A stretch of DNA of 40,541 bases from positions 1 to 40,541 of the forward strand of contig JAMDAY010000026.1 of NCBI GenBank assembly GCA_023484515.1, in the 5' to 3' direction. The notes beneath the pieces were generated by a model. That model had not been told where the DNA came from and searched no databases. It worked only from the letters and a program-made list of their open reading frames with translations. The position numbers were made by a program, and so were the translations under genes. Shown one piece after another: positions 16,891 through 25,700 of this stretch. This stretch comes from Patescibacteria group bacterium (GTDB lineage Bacteria; Patescibacteriota; Doudnabacteria; UBA920). The number at the start of each line of letters is the position of its first letter. The first letter of the stretch is position 1.

Positions 16891-18540
16891 TCACCCTGCC
16901 GTTACGTCCGGGTTGCGCTTAAAGATTAAAATATCCGGAGACGTATAAACCTTTTGGAAATATTTAAACAGGCGTCCCTGCACTACCGGATCTTCGTAAA
17001 TACTGGTCCAAACCGCGTCATTTTTCTGCATAATAATCCAGGCGGCATACTTCTCAGGTTCTTTCAGCGAAACTTCCCAATAGGGTTTGTTGCCTACGTA
17101 AATAACATCCTTCATGGGAATGCGGGTGCGGATAATGCTCATAGTGCGGGCGTAGTCGTCCACCAGGACCAGGCCGCTGTCATAGTTCCGGTCTATCCAA
17201 TACTGCGCGTCCGGAATTTTGGCCACGGCGCTGGACAAACCGGCGGTCCCGTCTTCCAAAGTAATGACTTTGGAATATCCCGTCCCGAACAAAGCCAGTT
17301 GCGCCGCAAATAGAGCCAGCACCAGCGCCTTGCCGGCCGCCCTGCTCTTATAGAACAGGTAAGCCACGCAAAACGCGGCAAAAGGCACCATCATAATGCC
17401 GTAACGGACATTAAACAGCCGCCATTCAAAATTTACAGGGGTCAAGTGCGGAATAAAAATTACTGACTGTCCCGAATACAAAGTGGCAACGTTAAATATA
17501 AAGGGTACTAAGAGGATGAGCAATAAATAAAAACGATGCTTGCTTTCGCGATTGAAAAAAAATAAAGCGAACCCAGCCAGGGACAATAAAAACCAGAATA
17601 CCCCCACGTTGCTCATGCCGGTAACCAGATAATACAAAAATGCCATGAGCAGGTTTTTGTATGCCGGCAGTTCGCCGCGGACCAGCCAATTTTGCTGCTG
17701 GGACTTGGCGGAGAAAATGCTGTGGGTAAAATACAGAGGGTCGCCTAAAATTAAGTAACCCCATAACAGCCATAAGGCAATCCCGAAAAATGCCAGGGTG
17801 GAAAACAACACCATGCGGCCTTCCATCTTTTTATAGCGCTGCAAGTCAAAATTCTCCCGCAATTTGGCGATTCTTGCGGGGAAGCGCTTCCAGGGAAAAT
17901 AGAGCAAGCCTAAAACTCCGGCTTCCATTAATACCAGGGACCAGCCGTCATAACGGGATAAAGCGGCGCAAAACCCGAAAAATGCGGCCAAAACCAGGGA
18001 CAAAATGTCGCTGTCATCCTCCAAAAATTTAATAAAAAAATAGCTGGAAATAATAAAAAATACAATCAAAGTCAATTCCGTCATAGGCGTAGCCTGCATA
18101 TAGAGCATGTTGGGATTGGCCATAAAGACGGCAGCGGCGACAAAAGAAGCTGCGCGGCTTTTAGTGACCAAATGCGTCAATTTGTATAAAAACAAGGAGG
18201 ACACCGCGTAAGCTGCGCCTGAAACAATGGAGCCGGCCAGGCCGCTGCGCCACAAAAAGTCCGAAGCCACGAACGGGATAAGCAACAAATGCGGCAAGGG
18301 CAGCCAAATGCCCCCCAACTGCGCAAAGCCCGGGGTTAAGCTGTCAATGACGCGCTTGGCAATGTTCAAGTGTGACTCCGCGTCGCCGTAAGCCGTAATA
18401 TAGCCGTGCATAAAGGAATAAGCGGTCGCCGCAACGCTTAGAACGACAGCCAAAACCAAAACCAGCCGCTCCGGCGGCAAGGCATTAAAACGCCTTTTCC
18501 ATTTGTCGATTGATTGGTGGGTGATAGTTAATGAGAGCAT
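16891..18540 (-). CDS. GT-C type membrane glycosyltransferase (PMT/ArnT-like)
   Basis: The 549-residue product has about 11-12 hydrophobic helices. Directly after the first helix comes an acidic external loop, YITAYGDAESHLNIAKRVID, which resembles the (D/E)-x-(D/E) catalytic loop of GT-C glycosyltransferases acting on polyprenyl-phosphate sugars. A soluble C-terminal portion (DAQYWIDRNYDSGLVLVDDYAR ... ILIFKRNPDVTAG) follows the last helix. Expected role: transfer of a lipid-linked sugar to protein or glycan on the outer face of the membrane. It sits in a minus-strand run of glycan genes. Family assignment is by topology and the acidic loop only. Confidence 0.75.
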   Translation of the reverse strand: MLSLTITHQSIDKWKRRFNALPPERLVLVLAVVLSVAATAYSFMHGYITAYGDAESHLNIAKRVIDSLTPGFAQLGGIWLPLPHLLLIPFVASDFLWRSGLAGSIVSGAAYAVSSLFLYKLTHLVTKSRAASFVAAAVFMANPNMLYMQATPMTELTLIVFFIISSYFFIKFLEDDSDILSLVLAAFFGFCAALSRYDGWSLVLMEAGVLGLLYFPWKRFPARIAKLRENFDLQRYKKMEGRMVLFSTLAFFGIALWLLWGYLILGDPLYFTHSIFSAKSQQQNWLVRGELPAYKNLLMAFLYYLVTGMSNVGVFWFLLSLAGFALFFFNRESKHRFYLLLILLVPFIFNVATLYSGQSVIFIPHLTPVNFEWRLFNVRYGIMMVPFAAFCVAYLFYKSRAAGKALVLALFAAQLALFGTGYSKVITLEDGTAGLSSAVAKIPDAQYWIDRNYDSGLVLVDDYARTMSIIRTRIPMKDVIYVGNKPYWEVSLKEPEKYAAWIIMQKNDAVWTSIYEDPVVQGRLFKYFQKVYTSPDILIFKRNPDVTAG

Positions 18541-18612
18541 AGGTAATTTAAAATGTTAAAATCAAAATTAAAAGTGACAATGTAAAATGTAAAATCACGG
18601 CTGCATCCCCAG

Positions 18613-18708
18613 AGAAGACCGTCCTCTGGGATAAATCCTATTAATGAGATTTGGATGAATATCGAGCTATCGATAACAAACGATCATTGTCCCAGAGGAC
18701 GGTCTTCT
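18613..18708. repeat. 19-bp perfect hairpin with 58-nt loop
   Basis: Arms 18613-18631 and 18690-18708 are perfect 19-bp inverted repeats ending in TCTGGGA/TCCCAGA next to the loop, with a further CCCC/GGGG pairing outside. The loop 18632-18689 is 58 nt. It is embedded between two copies of the TGTAAAATG-type spacer (18541-18600 and 18715-18770) in the gap separating two GT-C genes. A second element with the same inner heptamer and the same loop length lies at 33002-33095. Confidence 0.7.
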
Positions 18709-18737
18709 GGGGTTCTCTCATTTTTAATTTTAAACTG

Positions 18738-20387
18738 TCATTTTACATTTTGATCTTTTAACTTTACACTATTTTGCTGACGTTCTGATCGGGGTAGCAC
18801 AAATAATACAATTAAGATAATTGCCAAAAGTGCCGCATAAATAACTAAATAGTACTCCTTCAAGTCCATCCGGTTTGCAAAAAATGTATTGTATAGCAAG
18901 CTTCCGCTCTTGTTTTTCAACAAAAAATCCCAGTTAAATAAAAAATTGTAATGCGAATGCAAAGAAGAGGCTTCAATTTTCGGCGGCACGGCATTGGTGG
19001 TTACGGCGCCAAGCAAGGCAATGCCCGAGGAATAAGCGAATAGGATAAAAGCCAAGATCCTGCTCCAGGCAAAATTTTTGGCCTGCGCCAAAAAAACGCC
19101 AATAAATAAGGACAGAACTGCCATGCTGGGAATTAAATACCGCGGACCGAACGCCCAGCCCCCCCAAGGGTCTCCCCAGCTGCTGTAAAGCAAAACGTCA
19201 GCCGCAACCAAGGCCAGCAGGACCGCCATTTCCCCGCTAAAAGATTTTCTCGCAAAAAATATCCCCAATGCGGCCAGCAAAAAAATAGGTGCGTAGACGA
19301 ACAGGCCTCGGTCAGGGGAAACGGTCAAGGTATAAAAACTGAAAGGCAAATTAGTTTCCTGAAAAAAAGTTTGCAGCCCTTTTTGTTCCCCCAATTTATT
19401 TATAACCTGCTGGGAATTGGATTGGCCAAGTCCTCCTTGCTGGAGAACTGTGGAATAATCAACCAATTCCCCGCTTAGCCTTTTCCAACTGCCGTAATTT
19501 TTCTGGTTATGGTAAGCGTTCCAGCCTCCTACCGCCACCAAAACAATTACCGAAAATACCGCTGCCGGACGCAATGCAAAAATAATTTTATCTTTTTCCT
19601 TTAATACGCTTAAGGATGAAATAACGAAATATAAGACCACTGGCAGCAGCAAAACCGCATTCGGATAGTCCGCAGTAATAGCCAAACCGTAAGCCAGCCA
19701 AACCCAAACTGCGCAGATGTACGGAAAGATGCGGAAAATTATTCGTAAAGGCGCAAAACTCAAGGCGGAAGGACGTGGAAACTTATGCGGGAAATGCTTA
19801 ATCCCCTCCCCATCTCTCCGCATATTTTTGAATTTCCAGGCTGCGTAAAATGAGGAAAGCATAAAAAACACTGTAAACTGGTGCTGGTATAAAGTTACGG
19901 CATAGCTCCAGGACGTGCAGCCAAAACCGAAAACCATCGGCGGGACGAGCGAAGCCCAGACTGGCAAATTAAAAACTTTCCGGGAAATAAAAAAAAGCAA
20001 AAGCAAATTAAAGATTGATATTATGGACACGAAACCGAAAGACCCGATTAGCGAAACATTAAATTGTTCCCCCAGCAGATAAAACGGCAAAATAAAATAA
20101 GAAACGCCCGGGGCGAACAAGCTGTAAAACTTCCCCTCCTCCACGCCCACGTCGGGGTAAACCGCATCAGCCAGTTCCTGGCCTAAATCGTATGTATGGA
20201 AATCCGCCAAAGCCAATACATTGGCAAACCGGCCGCGTTCGGGAGAAAGCTCCAAAGGCTTGGTAACCTGGTCCAGGCTGCCTTTAAAGTCCCCTGGTTT
20301 GGGATTACCCAAAATTCCTTTTAAGGTCAGGGAATAAAAAAATAATCCCAATAATATTAAAATAAATACCGCATATTTATGTTTCAT
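18738..20387 (-). CDS. Multi-pass membrane protein, probable GT-C glycosyltransferase
   Basis: The 549-residue product has about 11-13 hydrophobic segments, beginning with a helix at about 6-25. A large first external loop follows, rich in acidic and aromatic residues (ERGRFANVLALADFHTYDLGQELADAVYPDVG), a layout seen in dolichyl-phosphate-mannose-type transferases. A central hydrophilic loop (MRRDGEGIKHFPHKFPRPSA) looks foreign and could be another in-frame repeat insertion. It lies in the glycan cluster between a PIG-L deacetylase and another GT-C-like gene. Exact substrate is unknown. Confidence 0.65.
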   Translation of the reverse strand: MKHKYAVFILILLGLFFYSLTLKGILGNPKPGDFKGSLDQVTKPLELSPERGRFANVLALADFHTYDLGQELADAVYPDVGVEEGKFYSLFAPGVSYFILPFYLLGEQFNVSLIGSFGFVSIISIFNLLLLFFISRKVFNLPVWASLVPPMVFGFGCTSWSYAVTLYQHQFTVFFMLSSFYAAWKFKNMRRDGEGIKHFPHKFPRPSALSFAPLRIIFRIFPYICAVWVWLAYGLAITADYPNAVLLLPVVLYFVISSLSVLKEKDKIIFALRPAAVFSVIVLVAVGGWNAYHNQKNYGSWKRLSGELVDYSTVLQQGGLGQSNSQQVINKLGEQKGLQTFFQETNLPFSFYTLTVSPDRGLFVYAPIFLLAALGIFFARKSFSGEMAVLLALVAADVLLYSSWGDPWGGWAFGPRYLIPSMAVLSLFIGVFLAQAKNFAWSRILAFILFAYSSGIALLGAVTTNAVPPKIEASSLHSHYNFLFNWDFLLKNKSGSLLYNTFFANRMDLKEYYLVIYAALLAIILIVLFVLPRSERQQNSVKLKDQNVK

Positions 20388-20449
20388 TTCTGATAAAATG
20401 GTTAATTACGGGCTCCAAATGCGTATGTGTATATTACGAGGAGGAGCCA

Positions 20450-20896
20450 ATGAATCCCAACTGGTGGGCAACTATTATATTGCTGTCTTTTACTTGCGGT
20501 CTGATAGCTGCGGCGGAATATTTCATCTACCGGGAAAAAACAACGGCAAGCAAACAACTGGTTAAAAATGGCCGTTTTCGCTTCTACTATGGCAGTTACC
20601 TGCGGAATTTTTACAGGCCTTACCCGCCTCGCGGGCTAAGTTTTACTGCCCCGCCTCTTCGCACCAATAAACGGAGTTGCCGGGGATTTTTTATTACCTT
20701 ATCCTTTTATATTGCGCATGGTAAATGTGTCCCGGCGTCCGGAAAAATTATCCAAGCTAGGCGGAATAGTAAACTTCCGGCACCTCGGGCAGCCTGCCTT
20801 CCGGAAACATTTGCGGGACCTGCGATTTATAGCTGGACGCCAATTCCTGTTTTTTCCCAAAACCTCCGCCCCACCGCCATTCCTTATAACCCTTGA
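20450..20896 (+). CDS. Short membrane-anchored hypothetical ORF with a strong ribosome binding site
   Basis: This plus-strand frame of 148 codons begins 5 bp after GAGGAGGAG, one of the few strong Shine-Dalgarno sequences in the window. The N-terminus (NPNWWATIILLSFTCGLIAAAEYFIY) is a convincing membrane helix followed by basic residues. The remainder is Pro/Arg-rich and not domain-like, and its last 140 bp run antisense to the PIG-L gene. A CCCGC-CTC-GCGGG stem near 20625 and a CCGGGGATTTTTT stretch near 20677 suggest that the real gene may be shorter or decayed. It is divergent from the gene ending at 18738. Confidence 0.35.
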   Translation: MNPNWWATIILLSFTCGLIAAAEYFIYREKTTASKQLVKNGRFRFYYGSYLRNFYRPYPPRGLSFTAPPLRTNKRSCRGFFITLSFYIAHGKCVPASGKIIQARRNSKLPAPRAACLPETFAGPAIYSWTPIPVFSQNLRPTAIPYNP

Positions 20897-21629
20897 AACA
20901 ATCCTTGAACCGCCTTGTTTCCTTTTTTCCGGCCCTATAAGGAAAATCTTTCCAAAAAATAACTTTCCTGGACGGCTCCCCTGTTTTAGTAGACGGATTA
21001 ACAGCAATTACTTTTAGAAATTTTTCCTCGGAATTTTTGTCCTCCGCTTCCCGCTGGCTAACCAGGTCCTTGCAGGCTTCCCTTGCCAATATGTGGTCCA
21101 CGTGCCCTCCAAAACCCGCTGGGCAGAAAATTGTCGCCGACCCTGCTGCAGAAAGCGCTTTTTCCAGGGCCTTGGTTATATTCGTTTTAAGCACAAAGTC
21201 TTCTTCGGCTATCTTCCCTGATATAACATGGAACCGGTAGGTAGGATATAAATACTGCCATTCGGGAATAAACTTGGCAAAAAGGCTCTGCCGCCTTTTC
21301 CTGCGCCATAATGCGTCAATAAAGCCCAAATGGGCGAACTCTACTCCCAGTCCGCTCCAGGCCCGCGCATCCTCTGCCGTCCGGCTGCAATAAAATTTTT
21401 CCGCGTCCGCATACCCGCACATATTTAAAAATTTTTTTATGGACAGGGTGTAAGGCGCAGCGGATGCTTTGGTAAAAACCGTAATTATTTTTAACTTAAC
21501 TTTGCCAGCCAGGCAGGAAATAAGGCCGCCGGCCGACAAGGCGGCGTCATCCAAGTGAGGGGAAACAAAATAGCACGGGCATTCCCTGCGCATAATTTTT
21601 TCCAAAAATAAATTATCGCGGTTATGCAT
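20757..21629 (-). CDS. PIG-L family (LmbE-like) deacetylase
   Basis: The 290-residue product has the family's metal-binding signature PHLDDAALSAGG (H25, D27, D28) and the distal histidines in GGHVDHILAREA (H176, H179). Proteins of this zinc-dependent family remove N-acetyl groups from GlcNAc-containing lipids or small-molecule glycosides. Its ATG overlaps the stop of the upstream GT4 gene (TATGCATAA), indicating co-translation, so it probably deacetylates a sugar in the glycan made by this cluster. Confidence 0.88.
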   Translation of the reverse strand: MHNRDNLFLEKIMRRECPCYFVSPHLDDAALSAGGLISCLAGKVKLKIITVFTKASAAPYTLSIKKFLNMCGYADAEKFYCSRTAEDARAWSGLGVEFAHLGFIDALWRRKRRQSLFAKFIPEWQYLYPTYRFHVISGKIAEEDFVLKTNITKALEKALSAAGSATIFCPAGFGGHVDHILAREACKDLVSQREAEDKNSEEKFLKVIAVNPSTKTGEPSRKVIFWKDFPYRAGKKETRRFKDCFKGYKEWRWGGGFGKKQELASSYKSQVPQMFPEGRLPEVPEVYYSA

Positions 21630-22731
21630 ACGTCTTAGGCGCGGAATTGATTAAAAGTTTGAAATATTTTATATAATTTTCCGACGCGTTTTCCCAAGTA
21701 TAGCGCCTGGCCGCTTTTAAGCCGCCGGCTGCAAGCTTGTCTCGCAAGTTTTTATCTTTTTCCAGCATGATGATTGACTGGGCCAAACCGGAAACGTCAA
21801 ACGGCTTTACCTTAATTACGGACTCCCCCGGAATCCACTTAAACCCTTCAATGTCAAACGTTATTAGCGGAACTCCAAAAGACAGCGCTTCCAGGGCAGA
21901 CAGTCCGAAAGTTTCAAACCGGGACGGGACAACCATCATCCACGATTTCCTGAAAATTTCGGATTTTAATTTTCCCTGGGCCCGCCCGGCCAGTACGACC
22001 TTGCCCTGTAGCCCCAAATTTTTAATAATTTCCTTCAACTTTTGTTCTTCACTTTTAATGCCCGAACCGGCTATAAGCAATTGGCTGCCAATTTGTCCGG
22101 ATATTTTTTTATAAGCTTCAAGCAGCAAATCCAGCCCTTTTTGCCATACCTCTATCCTCCCTAAAAATGCCACATACTGCTTCGGCCCTTCTCCTGCCCT
22201 GCCCGTGAATCCGGCACCGTTGGGAATGACCGCAACTTTCGCGGCGGGATTGGCCTTTAGTATCTCCTTTTTAGCCGGTTCCGATACGACAATAAAATTG
22301 CGATAAAGCTTTAACGCGATTTTCTCCATCGCGGGAAAAGGCAAAAAATACTTCCGCTGCATTTCCCGGCCGGACAACATATGGACTAACCCGATAACCG
22401 GCTTTTTGGTAAACAGCGGCAGGAAACCTGCGGAAAAAGGCGGGGTAAAGCTTTCCACCCAAATGTCAAATTTTTGGGTCAAAACATAAAACGGCAACAA
22501 GAAAGAAAAAAATAATTGCCCTAACTTTGGCCCCAAAAAATTCAGGCCTATCCTTTTATACTTCACCCTACCCCGCGCTTCGTCCTTGCTTTGCGGATAT
22601 TTTCCGGTAATTACCGTAATTTCCCAATCCTGAGGCAGCCTCCTGGCAATTTCCCAAACCGCCCTGGCGCCCCCGCCTCCGTAATAGGGATTTTTTAAAT
22701 CATCATAAATTGAAAAAATTATTTTGGGCAT
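21622..22731 (-). CDS. GT4 family glycosyltransferase
   Basis: The 369-residue product has the GT-B fold pattern. An N-terminal Gly-rich acceptor loop (NPYYGGGGARAVWEIARRLP) is followed by the nucleotide-sugar half with YVAFLGRIEVWQKGLDLLLEAY, QLLIAGSG and the E-x7-E type motif PSRFETFGLSALEALSFGVPLI. It should transfer a sugar from a nucleotide donor in the cytosol. The ATG at 22731 starts the typical PKIIFSIYD strand; the slightly longer frame to 22743 adds four unlikely residues. It overlaps the PIG-L gene and follows the large fusion gene by 39 bp. Confidence 0.9.
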   Translation of the reverse strand: MPKIIFSIYDDLKNPYYGGGGARAVWEIARRLPQDWEITVITGKYPQSKDEARGRVKYKRIGLNFLGPKLGQLFFSFLLPFYVLTQKFDIWVESFTPPFSAGFLPLFTKKPVIGLVHMLSGREMQRKYFLPFPAMEKIALKLYRNFIVVSEPAKKEILKANPAAKVAVIPNGAGFTGRAGEGPKQYVAFLGRIEVWQKGLDLLLEAYKKISGQIGSQLLIAGSGIKSEEQKLKEIIKNLGLQGKVVLAGRAQGKLKSEIFRKSWMMVVPSRFETFGLSALEALSFGVPLITFDIEGFKWIPGESVIKVKPFDVSGLAQSIIMLEKDKNLRDKLAAGGLKAARRYTWENASENYIKYFKLLINSAPKTYA

Positions 22732-22770
22732 GCTAATTTCCAATCAATATATCAACATATAAATTCCGCC

Positions 22771-25700
22771 TTACCCGGGCGTTTGAGGGCTGTCCAATAT
22801 CTGCAAGCCTTTTTGGGAAATCTTATTCCAATCAAATTCTTTTGCCCATTTTATTGCCTCTTTGCCCATTTTATTCCTCAGATCATGGTTATTAAGCAGC
22901 AATAAAATCTTCCGACTGAAACCCTGGACATCACCGTGCGCCACTAAAAAGCCGGTATGGGGATTTTTGACCGAATCGCACAAGCCCGAAACATTTGCCG
23001 CGACTACGGGCACGCCGCAGGCATTGGCTTCTATAGTAGTAATGCCCCACCCTTCCACTAAAGAAGGATTAACCAGCACCCAAGCCCGCTGCAGCAGGCT
23101 TAATTTTTCCTTTTCGCTAACCTTGCCGGCGAATACAACCTTTTGCCGCAAGCCAAGGTTTTCGGCAAGTGATTTTAACCGCCGCTCTTCTTCCCCGCTG
23201 CCGGCAATAACCAACCGGGCCAAAGGCAGCCTGGCTAACACTTCCCGAAACGCTTTAACCAGGACATCTACCGACTTATAAGCCTTCAGCCTGCCGAGAT
23301 AAAGTACTAGCGGCTGCGCGTCTTTCCGGCCGGGACGCAGGAATGACAAATCCACCCCGGGGTTCACAATTTCCACGCCGGCCAACCCCAGTCCTAAATT
23401 TTTCAGATTTTCCCTGGAAGAGTTGGAAATGGTAATGAATTTGGTTTGCTTATAAGCCCAAGGCATTACGCGATTTTCCAGGACCGAAGCCAGCAGGGCC
23501 AAGGGTGGGCTTAAGTATTTCCTAAAAACATCCTGGTGAACGTGGTGCAAGAGACAAACCACCTGTTCCTTGGCGTATAGCGGGGCAAAGAACGGAATGC
23601 CGTTTTGGCAATCTATTATCAAGTCAAACCGGCCGCGGAACTGGAGCAGATAATAGACAAATGCCCACCAGTAAACCAGGTAAAAGCCGCCTCTCCTGAT
23701 AATTTGCACTCCGTCTAAAGTTTCCGACCGCAAATTTTTACCGTCATTGCCGCAAAATAAAGTTACCCGGTCGCCGGCGGCAACCCACCGCTTGGCTAAT
23801 TCATGGACATACACTTCCGCTCCGCCCGCATAAGCATGCTTAATGTCGCGCCAGTTAAAAATTAAAATTTTTCTGCGCCCGCGTGCAGAATTTGCAAGCG
23901 GCAGCGGGAAAAACGCGTCAATTAAATCCACCAAATTCCTCAAAATAAACCTGCCGTTGCGCTGTAACAAATGCAAGCTGCCTACAACCGCCAAATATAT
24001 CCCGCTAATTATAAAAACAGTCCGGACAATTGCGGCAATGCTGCCATGGTAATACCATACCCCCAGGCCCATCATTAAAGTCACGCTCAAGGAGGCTATG
24101 GAAAATAACAGTTGCTTCCTGGCCAAATGGAACACGACAAAGGCATTGGCAATGGTAAATAACGCCACAGCCGTGGCATATGCGGGCAAATCCGGAAGAA
24201 TGCCTATGGCTTTTGGCCCGAACAATAAAGGCATAATGAATTTGCCAAGCAGGCTTAAAGCTGCCCAAGCCGCAATGACAAACAGCGCAGTCCATGCCAG
24301 AAGCTTATAAAACAGAGGATTGGGATCTTTCCTTTCCCCTTCGTCCCGGCTGGTAAAGGTAATAATAAAAACGCTTAACAGGGAACCGAAATAAAAAATC
24401 ATTTTTCCCGCCATGGACAATAAGGCGTATTGTCCGGCTTCGGCCGGGGATAAAAAATGTTTGGCTAAAATTACGTCAAAATTCAAGAAAGCGATGGAAG
24501 AGAGGCCGGTTAAAACGGCAGCGACAAAAAAGCGTTTGGGAAAGCGGCGCGATATTTTCCCCAAACTGTCCGTATTGGCCAACCGGGCCCGCTTGCCTGC
24601 GCGCGCCGCAAAAAACCAAGTCAGGAGGAAAGCCGCGCCCATTGATATGGGCAGGGACAAAGCCGCGCGGCTGCCCAAACCCAATGCTGCCAAAATTCCG
24701 GCAGCCGCAAGCTTAACCAAGGCTTCCGCCACCACCACTGTCCCAACCAGGACAAAATGCGTGGTTCCCTGTAAAAACCCCCTATCCACCGCTGCCAAGA
24801 AGCCGAAAACAATGGCCGGGGCAAACCAAAAACCCAAAGTAATGTCAGAAATCTGGAAAAAAAGCATGGCCTTGGACGTTAATATCAGCCAAAAAATCAA
24901 CAACAATGCGGCCGCCAGCCAGCTTATTTTTTTAGCATAGCCGCGGAAATTTTCCCCCGCAGCGGCATTGTATTTTGCCGACAAGTAAGCCGTACGGTGG
25001 TTGACAGTGGCAAACAAAGCCGCGGTAAAAGCGCTTAAAAATATTCCCAGCGTGTTAAATAATACCAGCAGGCCGAAATCTTCCAGGGCCAGAAATTTTC
25101 CCAACACGGCGCTGTATGCAAAGTTAATCAAATTGGAAACCACCAGCGCGACCAGCAAAACGCCTCCGCCGGAAATCAGCTTTTGGGACGCCGCCAGGGA
25201 TTTGGCGCGATCTAAAAACCTCGACAACCAAGACAAAGGCGCTTTCACTTTATCTTTACCGGGCAAATGCAAGCCATGCGCGGTCTTTGCCCAATAATGC
25301 GGCTTAAACACAAGTTCAAAAGCCGCTTTCCACGCGGAAACGCTAATGCCCAGCCAGTAAAACGGAACTAAAAAAGCGTACTTCACCAAACCGTCAAATC
25401 CCCTCTTGGCGCAGCCGATCATATAATGGTAGAAATAAAAAAAATTTCCTAACACAAAGGAAAATACGCCCATATAAAATAACGGGGCCGGGAAAAAAGA
25501 TTCTATATAAGGGCCCAAAACCGGACGGAAAATGAAATACGAAGCCGTGGTCAGCCACATTAAAGGATTTACAAATACGGAAATGACTTTAGCCCCCACT
25601 GTCATTTGGAAATACAACAAATCGCGGTAACGGTTGTTTTGCGTAAAGTCCTTCCAGTGTCGATTATGGACCAGCAAGGTTTGGACGTAGCCTTTAATCC

